Source: Hypomesus transpacificus (lineage: Eukaryota; Chordata; Actinopteri; Osmeriformes; Osmeridae). From it: a stretch of 64,000 nt of DNA. A program made the translations under genes and the position numbers. The stretch lies in NCBI RefSeq assembly GCF_021917145.1, contig NC_061074.1, positions 12,257,772 to 12,321,771 of the forward strand. Direction: 5' to 3'. The notes below the pieces were generated by a model. That model was not told the DNA's origin. It was given only the letters and a program-made list of their open reading frames with translations, and did no database searches. This document shows positions 20,778-38,548 of the stretch, piece by piece (within the stretch, counting starts at the first letter, position 1; each line of letters begins with the position of its first letter).

Positions 20778-22037
20778 TAACACTGCAGTCTACCCTCCAA
20801 CCACACTCTCTCCCCCCTTCAAATATGTACCCACCACCCCCTCCCTCCATACACAACCATTCAACCATTCAATTCCCCATTTTCCCATATGTAGACAGTG
20901 AGCTTGAGCTGCAGGTGAAGTCATCTGTAGAGGGCACAGTCATTGGGTCAGGGGTCACAGGGGGTCAGTACAGTGTATATCAAGTGGAATGAAAAGGGTC
21001 GCAACCCCTTTAGGCTCGAGCAGGATCAAAGCTATTAGACTGGATGTTCTGCCAGGGGCAAACCCATTGACCCCCCAGTCTGGGTCCTGCTGCGGGGGCC
21101 AACTTCAGGCATGCACACTTGCATGCGCACACACACCCAACACCCTGCTCCACTTACAAGCAGCTTAGCGACCTCTCTAGGAGTCATTACTGAAAACATG
21201 GTTGCCTGTTCGGATATTAGTAGGAATAGCTGTGTGATGGAGGGGTGAGGGTGGAAGAGAGGAAAGGGGGGATTACAATCGAGCAAAGATGAAGGGGGTG
21301 GGGGATAGAGAAGTAGAATGTGAGCCTATTACACACACATGATACTGTGAGTTAAAATAGTTATGTAAGTGCCTTCTAATGAGCTTAGATCACACTGTGG
21401 TACTGAACTGGGGGTGTAAAAGTTTGCTGGAAGTTATCTAGCTTTATTTGGGGTAAAAGCGACACAGTATGTTTTTAGCCTGAAGAACTAAGACCTACAT
21501 GCTCATCGTCTTTTTTGGTGATTTGCAGTTTAAATGCATGTCTTTACAACTTGTATTTTCCATTGTCATAGTGTGTGTGAACAGTCAGTTCAACGGCACA
21601 CCAAACAAAACGTACTGGCCATCCCCATGTCCCCCTCCCAGCTGACAAGCCCCACTCATTTGAATCTTCTTGGAAGACCGTCTGATATATGCACTTGAGG
21701 CAGAACTATTCAACAGACTTTACGTTTTTTTACATGCCACCCCAAGATGTTCCCTTACCCCATCTGGCTCCTCACTAAACACTTTCTGCAGGCCCCTTGT
21801 GTCAGTCCTGTCCTTCTCTAACTTCTCTTCTCATCTTTTACTCCTACAGTTTTTTTAATTTGCTGACTGCTGCATTTTATTGCACACATATGTACATATA
21901 TTTACCGCTGTTACACTTGGTGCTTTGTGTAGACGAACAGCAGCTTGGCCCTGGAGGACCATGGGAAACCTCTCACACAGTGGGTCACATTTTAATTGGC
22001 AGCAGTCACCATCACTGGATGACTGGTCTGCTTTCAA

Positions 22038-22039
<2 letters not shown>

Positions 22040-22127
<88 letters not shown>

Positions 22128-22136
22128 CCACTCTCT
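22040..22136. repeat. (TC)n microsatellite
   Basis: Pure TC run followed by TC-rich sequence to about 22250. A second TC tract lies at 22359-22427. Confidence 0.93.
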
Positions 22137-22355
22137 CTTTGTCTTTCTCCGTCTATTTCTCTGTCTGTCTCTGTCCCTCTCTCTGTTAGCAGCCTTTTTT
22201 TTAATCTTTCCCTTTTTTCCCTTTCTCTCACTATTTCTCTCTTCCTCTTTTTCATTCATGTCTGCTACAACAATACACGTAACCCACTGAACAACATTCC
22301 CCCGCTGCAGATACCAAGCTCTTGGTAGCTCTTTTCTTTTCACTCCCTCACTCGT

Positions 22356-22405
<50 letters not shown>

Positions 22406-23017
22406 TTCTTTCTCTTTCTCTTTCTCTGTCACCCTCACTTCTCTGTACTCTTGTGTTTCCTAGAGAGAGTTTCCCATGGAGTGATTGAAGGATGGAGCGC
22501 CACTCTATTCCCAGCATTCCATTCTTTCTCTCAAAAGGAGAGGAGAGAGAGGGAAGGAGGGTGTATGTTTAGGGTGGGGTTAGTGGGAGGAATTGGTGAT
22601 GGGGGCTTCTTGGCGTGAACATCATCTGAGGGTGAGGTAATGGGTTTTCTGTAATACGATTGGCTGCAAAGGAACGGGCTATGCTGGTCCCACTAGGAGT
22701 GCAGGATCCAATCAGCTTAGAGCAGTGGGGGTGCAGATTTGAGGTAGAAGGAGGGGCTTCCTCAGGAGAACGCATAATGGAGGCAGTTCATGCTGCCTGA
22801 CAAACGGCCACTGAAGCATGAGAAGAAAGGCCCCACTCGGCCACCCCTTATCCCCCCAGCCCCACCGATTCAAAACTCACCGGACACACACCCGGCCCCC
22901 TTCCAAACCCCCTAAAGTGCCCCGCTCATCCATCCCCACGCCAACTGTTTAAACCCCTCCCCCCCCAATCTACTGTTGTACTCCCAGAGCCCCCTTTAGT
23001 ACACTTACTGCTTCTTT

Positions 23018-23100
23018 CACTCATCCGATCCCCCCCCCTCCCTTTGCTCCCCCCCCTCCCTTTGCCCCCCCCCCCTCCCTTTGTCCCCCCCCCCTCCCCC
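23018..23100. repeat. C-rich tandem repeat
   Basis: Copies of CCCTCCCTTTG separated by C runs. The complementary G-rich strand could form quadruplexes. Confidence 0.8.
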
Positions 23101-24574
23101 GCATGCTCTTCCTCATAGTAAGGGATACAGGCAGGACTGCGCATTTCCCCTTGTCTCTGGAAGCTGGGCCAAGCAGGTGTTTAGAAACTGTGGACCACTG
23201 CCTATGTGTGTCTCTTTATTGTGCTGAGTATAAGAGAGGAAGCAGGGTCTGTCTGGGTGCAGCACTACATCACATGAGAGCTCTATGAATAGTCCCTTGT
23301 GTTGTGTTTCCCAACTAGGACACGTTGGCACACAAACCTATACGAGACCACAGCAGAGCAGCAGGTTGGATACACTTGACACAAGCTACCACTGCTATGG
23401 CTACTTTGTTTCATCATGAAACCTCCACAAGGTTTAAGAAGATTTCTGTAGCTTGAGGAGTGCTACTAGAGCAGCCTTGATTTCTTAGTAACTCAATAAC
23501 TGTTAGTATAACTGTAGTTCTAACAACAGTACTTGCGATACTAAGACTGGTTGTAATAGTTAAAGATTTGTACTGTAGAACCAGCACTATGGACACAGCT
23601 TTTGGAGTCAACTTAACCGTATTCCGTTTGACACACATAGGGTTAATGTGTGGTTGAATGTTTTATTAAATTAACCTTTTAATTCATGAAATTATACTTA
23701 AAGATTGACATAAAAAAAAACTCAGGTATTAAACTTGAGTATTATTGTCATGTTTAGCCTGTTTAAACATTAGCCCCCCCCCCCCTCCCAACACCTGATC
23801 GCATTATAAGGTGCTTAGATGATGAATCAGTCCACACTTAAGGAAGTCAACGGAGAAAAGCTTGATTAAAAACAAAACCGCATTTACATACATATTGAGC
23901 CATGTTTAATCCAGTAACACTACAGTGGCCAAATGACTCTCAGACTTTCACAGAGTGGAGGTGGACAGAGGGGGGAAGGGAGGAGGGGGAAGAGGAGGTG
24001 GAAGTAGAAAGCAGTAAGCAGTTTTAGCAGGACAAGGGCATGTCCCCCTGAAGGGCAATGACTTTAGCCGCCTGGGGAAGGGAGGGGGAGGGGGTAGCAG
24101 AGAGAGGTTGCTTCAGGTCAGTGTGACTGGCAGGGTAAAGAGGATGGGCCAGCTAATTGTGTTAGCTCACAGAGCTAAAACCCTGGGGTCTCTGCAAGGC
24201 TTTAATAATGATTTAGGACAGGGTTGCCCTACAGGTGATTGGACATCAGTTACACAACAGATTCAAGACCATGATAATGCTTGAGACCAACGCAAAATAT
24301 ATGTTGGCTTTAGCTCAATGAGCTAAGACTGCAGGCATGCAGGCAGGGTCTAGGCGGTACGATAAGACCATCATACGTTCATTATAACTCTGCTGTGGAA
24401 TGTTGACCCAGCGTATGAAACTCATCACACCTCAATGCTTAAACTCAACATAACACACAGACACACACGTTACACGTATTATTATCTCTTTTACCTCGGC
24501 TTCCCCTCGGGTGTCTAAGAGACAGGGTCTAAATGGATGAAGACAACAACACTCACACACACACAAACTAACAG

Positions 24575-24880
24575 ACTCATTGCCTCAAACAGAACACTGC
24601 TGACTCCAGAAGCCTCACTGCCTCGAAGCAGAACACTGCTGACTCCAGAAGCCTCACTGCCTCGAAGCAGAACACTGCTGACTCCAGAAGCCTCACTGCC
24701 TCGAAGCAGAACACTGCTGACTCCAGAAGCCTCACTGCCTCAAAGCAGAACACTGCTGACTCCAGAAGCCTCACTGCCTCAAAGCAGAACACTGCTGACT
24801 CCAGAAGCCTCACTGCCTCAAAGCAGAACACTGCTGACTCCAGAAGCCTCACTGCCTTGAAGCAGAACACTGCTGACACG
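24575..24880. repeat. Minisatellite, 39-base unit, seven to eight copies
   Basis: Each unit reads AGAACACTGCTGACTCCAGA then AGCCTCACTGCCTC(A/G)AAGC. Copies are nearly identical and differ mainly at one A/G site. All six frames stay open because the unit is a multiple of three, so the long frame here is not a gene. Confidence 0.95.
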
Positions 24881-26954
24881 AGACACCTTCCTTGCAGCCT
24901 CTAACTGGAACACTACAGATATTGCTGACACTCCAGACTTCAATTACAACAGCGGGAGGACAAAAGAGATGCTGCTTGTTTAGTAAAGCTGGCAGATAAT
25001 AAAGCTGTGAATGACTTCAAGGAGCAGTGAGACTCCAGTTCTGTGGATGTTAGTCTTCATTTTGTCAATGTTCCTCATGTTGGGCCAACGCCTCGGAAGG
25101 AGACTAATGGTGCCCTCATCACAGCTGCACATCGTGTAATCTCCTTGAGCATGTGGGTGCGCATATGTGTGCATAGGTGTCTGTGTGTTTGTCTGCGTGT
25201 ATGTGTGTCTGTGCGTGTATGTGAGTGTTTGTGTGTGCAGATGTGTGTGTTCGTCCCCTTAAAGATCTTCATGTCCATATCTGAGATTCCTGCTCCGCGG
25301 GGAGGCTAGTTACACAATCCTGACGGTAATCCTTCAGATGAGTTAGGAGTAGCAGAGAGACACCCCTGCAGAGAGAGAGAGGGAAAGAGAGAGAAGAGAA
25401 AAAAGGAAGAAAGAAACAACGATTATGGTTCACTCATTCCAAAATCAGTGTATAGCCCTGGTCTAACTACAGTACATCAGCAGACAGAGCTGAATGTAGG
25501 GCACATTTACATTCAGCAATTCACACCATCCTAATCTGCCCTCCTCTATTGTTCTATCAATCCATAATGAGAGTGGAGTGGTGACTAACCCTCCAACACA
25601 TCCCCCCGCCCCTCTGGCCTATGCATCACCCCACATCCCCCATCCCCTAAACCCTGGCACGCACCCCCTCCCATCCATTCTCCCCCGCCCCGCTCCGAAC
25701 CCAGTAACCCCTTAACGGCAGACCAGAATGTGACAGTATCAAGCATGCATCATTAAAGTGTAGATCCCCCACCAGCTAATGGAATGACCAGCTCTCTTCC
25801 AGGCTAAAGGAGGTGTGTGTGTGTGCAAAAAGAGAGACTCCAGGGTTTGAATAATCATAAGTCAGATCTCACCCTCAGTCTGACATCATGGCCAGTGTTC
25901 TGAACAACAGAACAGCAGCAAACAGCCTGTTACAGGAGCTGACTTTGGTCTCTCTTTAAGATGACAAGAGGGACAGAAGTGGTTTGGCACATCTGCTTGC
26001 TGTCACTATATGGACTGAAATCAATATCAGTTTAATATGAATCCCAGAATTGGGAGGGAGGTCTTTAATAAAGCCAGATCATAGGTACAACATACAGTGT
26101 ATTTGACTATGCTCTGTACTTAAGTGATCAGACTGTCTTCTGTTTACTTCTAAACACCGCCCCTCGCCCTCCACCACCCCCCCCCCCCCCCCCGCATCCC
26201 GTCCTAACATGAACTTGTACTGGAGGCAGGCCTACATGATCAAGTGCCAACCTAATGGCTACACTCTCTACCCCCTAGGAGACTCCTAGTCCCTTATCTC
26301 CTAGGTGATGTGCTGTCCTCAGGACAACCCAGGAGGAATTGTGGTAATGAGAGTGACTCGCCATTCTATTTTCACAGAGCCAAGGAAACCCTACAAATAT
26401 TGACCCTCGCAGACCATCGACTGTATCTCTCTCACACTCAATCTCCATCTTATCTGTCAATCTCCCTCTCCCTTTCTCTCATCCCCTCCCAATCTTTTGG
26501 TCTCTCCCTCACACTAGATCTCCCCCTCTCTCTTCTCCCTCCCTTTCTTCACCATTACGCCATCTCCATGCCTCTCCCTCCCTCCGTTCTCCCCTCCTCT
26601 CCCAATCTGTCTGTCTCTCTCGCCCATCTCCCCCCCCCCTTCAGCCCCCTCCCCTTCCTCTGAGGGGGGCAAGGGAGCCAGCTCTCTGATTGGCAGGTTA
26701 CTGATTAATGCTCGTTAGAGGTGATCTAACAGGGTCATTAGTGAGGGGCCCCAACCAGACTTCTACTGCTGTTTCCCCAGTGACGGCGTCCACTTTGTCG
26801 CCATGACAACCTGTGCCAACTCCATTTGCACGGTTGGGTCTGGTCACTGAGGCGGGACCAGGCAGAGTCAGGACAGGAATGCTAACAGGGGGGAGAAGAG
26901 GAGAGGGAGAGCAAGGGTAGTGGGAGGAGGGGGAGATGGAGAGAAAGAAGAGGA

Positions 26955-26964
26955 GGTGAAAAGG

Positions 26965-27010
<46 letters not shown>
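26955..27010. repeat. (GA)n microsatellite
   Basis: GA run inside a broader purine-rich stretch, 26885-27300. Confidence 0.9.
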
Positions 27011-27013
<3 letters not shown>

Positions 27014-27543
27014 TTGGAGCGTTGGGACAGGAAAAGAGAAAAGTGAAAAGCAAGGGGAGTAGCAGATCAAATGAGCCATGAGAAAGAGGAGTGTATGGTG
27101 GGAAAGAGGCAGAGGAAGAGAAGAAAAGAGTTGGAGAGAAGTGCGCTGAAATGGACAGAACGTATGAGTCAGAGAGAAAAGGGGGGGACATTGAAAGTGG
27201 GGAGCAAAGACAGAAAGCAAGACAAAAAGTGGGAGGAAGAGAGGAGGGAGGTTGAGAGAGGAGGGGAGGGAAGAGGAGAGGTCATGTGGGGTTGGGGTCT
27301 GCACCCCCCCCCCCCTGCAGAGTGGGTTCTCTCTCTTTCATCCTCCACACAGGGGGGAGGATCTAACCTCTCCCACAGCTCTATGACCCAGTGCCACTCT
27401 GCTCGTCTAGTCTGGACTACACTACTAACTTCCCTTGTGGAGGAAAGGACAGAAACTAGAATAGATGGAGGCAGGTGGAGAGAATATCTCGACATCCATT
27501 TCACACAAACACCACAAATCTCTGTGTATTATTCTCTCTTGAT

Positions 27544-27799
27544 ATTTATTAAAGTGAACAATAACTCCATCATCCCCTCATATCTCGTATGTGTTCAAAA
27601 CATTTATAAAACATTTATTCTTTCTCAATAATGCATTGTTCCTCTGCTACAGTATTGATATAATAAACATATATAGGGATTTCAAAAGCAGCATACAATT
27701 ATACAGAGATTCAAGAAACATTTCATGGTGAATGCAACCTTTAGGTTCAATACTTTCAATCAAAGATGAGGTGTTAAAAAACATAGATTTTTTTTATTC
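27544..27799 (-). terminator. SMPDL3A: Candidate poly(A) signals of SMPDL3A
   Basis: AATAAA hexamers on the minus strand occur at 27794-27799, 27617-27622 and 27544-27549, 45 to 300 bases past the stop codon. I cannot tell which is used. Confidence 0.45.
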
Positions 27800-27844
27800 T
27801 GTGCTTTAATTTCTCATTAAAAAGATCCTTGATAAGGCTAAATC

Positions 27845-33185
<5,341 letters not shown>

Positions 33186-33652
33186 TGTCGCATTACAGAA
33201 TTACAACGAATGTTGAGCGGGACAGAGTTACTTGGTCATATCGTTAGAAACGTTCTCATGATATAAACAGGAAGCACGGGGATCACGTGATCGTGCTCTG
33301 TCTAGTAGGTCTCCTGTTGCGAGAACAGTGCGGTTACTGGAAAATTGGATACGCTCCAAACAAGAAACCAAGTAGCGCGGAGTTTACTACAGCCGCACGC
33401 ACCGGTTAATACTGCAGCGACCGCTTTAAACATTATATTATGGGTAGTTGTTGGCGTATTGATACTAACAAGTTTTCTACACTAGGCTATAGATATCTGA
33501 GCGATAGCTCATTACAACGAGCCTCCTCCAAGAAAACTACTGCACCTTATTTTAAGTTGAGTCTATTACAAGGTCAACGTTATGTCACATGTATTTTCCT
33601 TTTAAGTGTGTCATAAAAACAATTACACATTGTTAGAAAGCACTCACTCACT

Positions 33653-33658
33653 TTTATT
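33653..33658 (-). terminator. FABP7: Poly(A) signal of FABP7
   Basis: AATAAA on the minus strand, about 195 bases past the FABP7 stop. It leaves under 0.5 kb before the SMPDL3A start. Confidence 0.6.
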
Positions 33659-33850
33659 TAAGTACGTTTGACATACAATGATCTACCATGAAAGAAATGT
33701 ACTTTCCAGTACATGTCGTAAAACATTTGGAGGGATTAAGTGCAAGGGGCAGCAATGCATACAGTAATAAAAACAGGAGAAAAAAAAACACTGCTTGGAT
33801 GTGGTCCGATAAAAAGGACTATGGGCTTATGATCCAATGACGTCATCAGC

Positions 33851-35059
33851 TCACGCCTTCTCGTAGGTGCGCACCGCCACGATGTCTTCAAACTTCAGGT
33901 TCTGAGAATGAAAGTCAGTTGTATTAGTGTTGAGCAATTATTAATTTAACAAACATAATAGCTTACACATGTGTTGCAAACAAATCATAATGTAGCCTAA
34001 CATTTTATGAATCTATGAATTCAATGAAAATCACGGAATAGATTATGTTGCCTAAAATTAGAGCAGATGTATAGGCCTATTAGTTGCCATTTCATTCACA
34101 CTGCACACCTTCTAGCACAACTTCCTCCAAACCGACGGAAGGGAGTGCGATAAAGCTCGTTTTGCAACTAATTTAGCAAATAGTAGAAATAATATCTCAC
34201 CATGACCAGCTTTCCGTCCTTCAGTTCCCTGACAAACGTGGTCTCTTTTCCGTCCCACTTCTGCACGTGCACGAGCTTGTCGCCATCCATGGTAACGGTG
34301 GACTACAGAAGGATGGAGAACAATGTCAGCCTGGAGCTCCAATGGACGCACCTGTCTGTTGCCCTGTTGTGGTAGGCTAACCAGTATCTTATAGGCATAT
34401 CCCATAACACTCCCTCGTGAGACACTGACTTGCAATGGAGAAATCCTAATTATATTGAGGTACAGCCTATCTACGGTTCATGAAGCCTAAATATTTGACC
34501 GTGTTTTCTAACGTCCCTGGGGTCCCTTGAAGTCATGCGTGCTGCCATCGTTGTACCAGTCAGGGCATTGGTCATTTAAAGTGAAAAATGAGTTATCTTG
34601 ACGCCACATCAAAGAGCGCCTTTCCAACTTACTTTGCAGTTCCTGTCATCTGCGGTGCTCTCATCGAACTCCTCGCCCAGTTTGAAAGAGATCTCGGTGT
34701 TTTTGAAGGTGCTCTGGGTCTTGATGACAACCTTATCACCCTCCTTGGCGATGACGACCGTTGGCTTGGTAACGTTGCCAACCTGCCTTGTCGCAAAACC
34801 AACACCTGTCAAAGTAAAGTCAAATCATCAATCATTTGAGACTATTGTTTTGCCTGTTTAGAAGAAGAAAAATTCAGATGAGTGTAATTATTTATTCATT
34901 ATCACGTAAAGATTCAGATGTTTATTTGGGTTATCCTGAGACAGTCGTCTTACAAAGTTATATATATATTTAAAAAAAATGCTTACCAAGTGCTTTCATG
35001 TATTCGTCGAAGTTTTCACTGTCGACCAGTTTCCAGGTGGCACAGAAAGTATCAACCAT
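33851..35059 (-). CDS. FABP7: Brain-type fatty acid-binding protein
   Basis: Four exons (35059-34987, 34805-34633, 34302-34201, 33901-33851) have coding lengths 73, 173, 102 and 51, the classic FABP gene structure, and encode 132 residues. The protein begins [20 protein letters not shown] and ends [10 protein letters not shown]127 and Y129 match the Arg-x-Tyr that holds the fatty acid carboxylate in this family. The stretches [20 protein letters not shown] and [18 protein letters not shown] match FABP7 rather than FABP3 or FABP5. Mammalian FABP7 binds docosahexaenoate and other long-chain fatty acids in the cytoplasm of radial glia and astrocytes. The gene lies about 0.65 kb upstream of SMPDL3A, on the same strand, with PKIB beyond it, as in human. 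Teleosts often keep fabp7a and fabp7b; I cannot say which copy this is. Confidence 0.97.
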
Positions 35060-35139
35060 GTTGATGGTTAAAGGAGTTGGAGGATAGCGGTGGTAAAGTT
35101 TGAGCGGTGATGCAAAGACTACTGAGTTCTCTCCAGTGC

Positions 35140-35250
35140 ACATACAATGTCATTCTGGGACCGTTTAATATGCGCGTTTATGGGTGGGGTTGAAGTTCCC
35201 ATTGGCTCAGAAAAAACTACCTGCCTTGTGATTGGTGTAGAAAGCTTGAA
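35140..35250 (-). promoter_or_regulatory. FABP7: Candidate FABP7 promoter
   Basis: Upstream of the FABP7 ATG, the minus strand has an AT-rich CATATTAAA element near 35165-35173 that could serve as a TATA box. A CCAAT box lies near 35200 (ATTGG reads on the plus strand) and another near 35232. Placement relative to a short 5' UTR is sensible, but no start site is proven. Confidence 0.4.
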
Positions 35251-36075
35251 TGTTTTACGCCCCAATACCCTCAGTTTGGGGTTTTAAAACAATTACGAAA
35301 TATTACGCGAATTACCAAATATTATCCATGTTTGTGCAATACAGCTTAGTGGACATTATAAATGTTTGTATTAGTGCAGTTTAGCTACAGTTTTCACACT
35401 CAACATCAACATGAGTATAAGCCACATTTGGGGACATTAGAAAAAATGACAAGAGGAGGGTAAGGAACGGTAGAAACCACCCATCCGGAATCTGAGTTGG
35501 TTTGACAGTTCTTTGTCTATGTCAAATACAATATTCCTAGTCAGAACCCGAGGCTGTCTGCATGCAGAACACAATTGCAACTTGCATGGGGTTTAAGTGC
35601 AATTGTAGGCCATTTATTTTAAGAAAGGTGAATTACCACATCAATCGCTAATTTGATTTAATCTGAGTAAAACAAAAGGTAGAAGGCCTTCTTCTATTCT
35701 TGGTATTTACGAGATAACCAAAACCTACAGGATTGTTATGACTCTAAAAGAGTAAGGTTTGTCATAAAATGATCCACAACTCATGTTAATTGTTTGTTTA
35801 AATTAATCAATAATTTGGGGGAATGACAAACCGCGTGATATTGTCGTAAAATGTGTTTGCTGCCCCCTTCTGTTGAAACTACTCATGCAACACAATCAGC
35901 TCAATTGCAATGAAGGTAGAAGCATCTCACAAACGTGCCCTAGTCTACAAAAATGTACGCAGCAGCAGGCTACTACATAAATACAACTAGGATGTCTCTC
36001 CTGACGGTTCTGATGAACAAACTATGGGGCCAACGACAGAAACAGCCTGACAGCGTTGGTACATAGAGAATATTG

Positions 36076-36081
36076 TTTATT
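36076..36081 (-). terminator. PKIB: Candidate poly(A) signal of PKIB
   Basis: AATAAA on the minus strand about 0.9 kb past the PKIB stop. It implies a 3' UTR of about 0.9 kb, which contains a (CCAT)n-like stretch at 36890-36950. Not proven. Confidence 0.35.
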
Positions 36082-36991
36082 AGTGAATGTTGAAATGAAT
36101 CTTTACAGGGCGGCGAATGTAACAGTAATGTAAAATTCTATATACAGAATGAAAATACACATATAACTCTTCATTACTTCTAATAAATCAGTTGTCAGCA
36201 ACACATCTCTTTTTTAAACAGTAAAAAACACTCACAAGGTAGAGGTTGCACTTTAGCACACTATTAAACAACGATTATAAGATAAAAATGTACTTACATC
36301 ACCAAATGGAATGTTTTATACTTTTGTTGTGCAAAAAAGAGAGATTCCCACAACTACATGGAGACATTCTGAAAGAACGCTGTGGCTGGAACAACCCCAC
36401 ATTATTATACACAAGACCAGCCCTGCTCCCGCCAAACCATCAATGACATTAATCATGGTCATAACCTGTGTTCGACCAATGTTGTAGTTCACCAATTAGA
36501 CTGCATATTATGCTAACACAGAAACAGGGCAGATGCAGAATCATTGATTATTCACAAACAAATCATGAGCCAGAGGTAACCATGGATACCCTAAAACTGA
36601 TAAAAAAAGACAACAGCTCTTCCTCCTTGCAAGCGACATATTCTCTTTCCTTCCTTCAATCCTTCCATCCTCCATTCGTTCCTTTCCTCCTTCTATGTCT
36701 TCATCCCTTCTTCAACAACCCACTCTCCAGTCTGGCTTGTAGAGCGTCCTGATGTTGCATAGCACGACACATGAAGCTGTTACAGTTGTCTGGTCAATGG
36801 GGAGTGCTGGGGGAGGGAGGGGGTGGGGTGGCTGGGGGGTGGGGTCTGTGGAGAATAGGCCCATGATAGAGAGTCTGCATCATTCTCCATCCATCTGTAC
36901 ATCCATGCGTCCATCCGACCATCCATCCTACCATCAGTCAGTCCATCCTTTCAGGTAGTCAGTCCTCCAGTGATCCAGAGCTCCATCCCTA

Positions 36992-38510
36992 CTACGTCCC
37001 CTCAGCCTTCTCTTCCCCATCGGCGGGGGTCTTGGGCGGGCCACCGGATGGCCCCTCCCCCCCCCCCTCTGCATCATCTGTAAAACACCAGGAGGAGAAC
37101 TCACCACAATTAGCCACAATAACCATTTCCCCTGTCACTTTCCCTTATAGCTGCTTATATTTCCAGTCACATTTTAGTCATCAAGCAGAGGCTTTCATCC
37201 AAAAAACACAAAATCAGCACATCTGTGTCACCAACAATGTCATCATTACATTCTTTCTGATATCGAATGTTGACCAAAGGAACGAGCCTCTTTGTGTCTC
37301 TACAGAGCCCTATTCTTGAAGTGTACACAGTAACTTCACAGCAACCAGCTGCTGTCAGAGCTCTCCTCTCCTGGCTGTTTGGTGGGAAGATTAGTACAAA
37401 GTTTTTCTTTTGACATTGTCTCATTCATTCTGTTTGTCAGGTAAATAGTTACATTCTCTGATGCACAAAATCCTGACATAACACACATAACACACTCAGG
37501 CTTTCAGAGCGAAATCAAAATGTATCTTGTTGCTCCAGCAGTCTAAAGCCTGTTTTTTTTTACTTCCTCTGAAGATGTGCTTAACTTGTCACATCGACAG
37601 CATCCAAATGTCACGGCCATAGCCGTGCCCCCTTGTTGTTTTTGGTTTTGCCCTGCCCGAGTGTTTCCCCGTGTCTGTCATTGTCTTCAACTGTGTCTCG
37701 TTGAGTGGTTTCAGTTTTCGTTGGTCTTATGTCCACTTGTGTCTTGTTTGGTTCTATGTATTTAGGTTCCTGTTTTGTGTCCAGTCTTTGTCTTGTCCTT
37801 ACCCTTGTTACTGTGAGTACCCTGTCTGTTTCCTGTTTCAAAAATAAACCCTTGTTTGATGCTATGACTGGCTAACTCTCCTGCGTTTGGGCCCTACCCC
37901 CCCCCCCCCCCACACCCCCACACACACATCATAACACTATATCCCTCTACAAATATGACACAGAGCAGAACATAAACCAGGCAGAGGGGCTTCTGTGTGT
38001 GTGTGTCAAATTCCTTCTCAGTCTGCATGGTAATCCATCAGACTATATGACCGCGCACCAGCTTCTAGTTAGGATCTAGTCTCATGAGGTTGATCATGTC
38101 TGCTTCAATCCTCTCTAGACAAGCTCTTGGAATGGGCAAAGCGACTATGTGTGCGTGTGTGTGTGGTTCTTAGCTTGAATACCTGTGTGTTTGTGCTTGT
38201 ATGTGGTATGTAAACAAAAAACATTTAAAATGTGAGTTATGGTTTGTGAAGACCCCCACAAAAAATAAATGAAATTAAATTGATCTCCCCAACCTAAACT
38301 TAATTTCCATCTTTTCTTCACAGTGCGCATGTACTGGCCCCCACAACAAGCAGTTATTGCGTAATTTGGTTATCATATCTGTCCTTGATCCACTTAACAA
38401 ATTGTTTTAAATGTATGTTTGTTGGGGGTGTCGTATAATAGACTGAAAAAAGGAGAACAAAAACCTGCAAAACCTTGATCCTCTCCTCTTAACCAAAAGC
38501 CTACAAGGTT

Positions 38511-38548
<38 letters not shown>

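Larger units (their letters stand above)
20334..27543. other. Intergenic region between CLVS2 and SMPDL3A
   Basis: No exon of a known gene was recognised on either strand. It contains CA, TC and GA microsatellites, a 39-base minisatellite and C-rich tracts at 23020-23100 and 26160-26195. Confidence 0.6.

Noticed and set aside
24537-24879. Tandem-repeat protein with 13-residue units on both strands
   Set aside because: The repeat unit is 39 bases, so all frames without a stop remain open; no gene-like start, flanks or splice sites.
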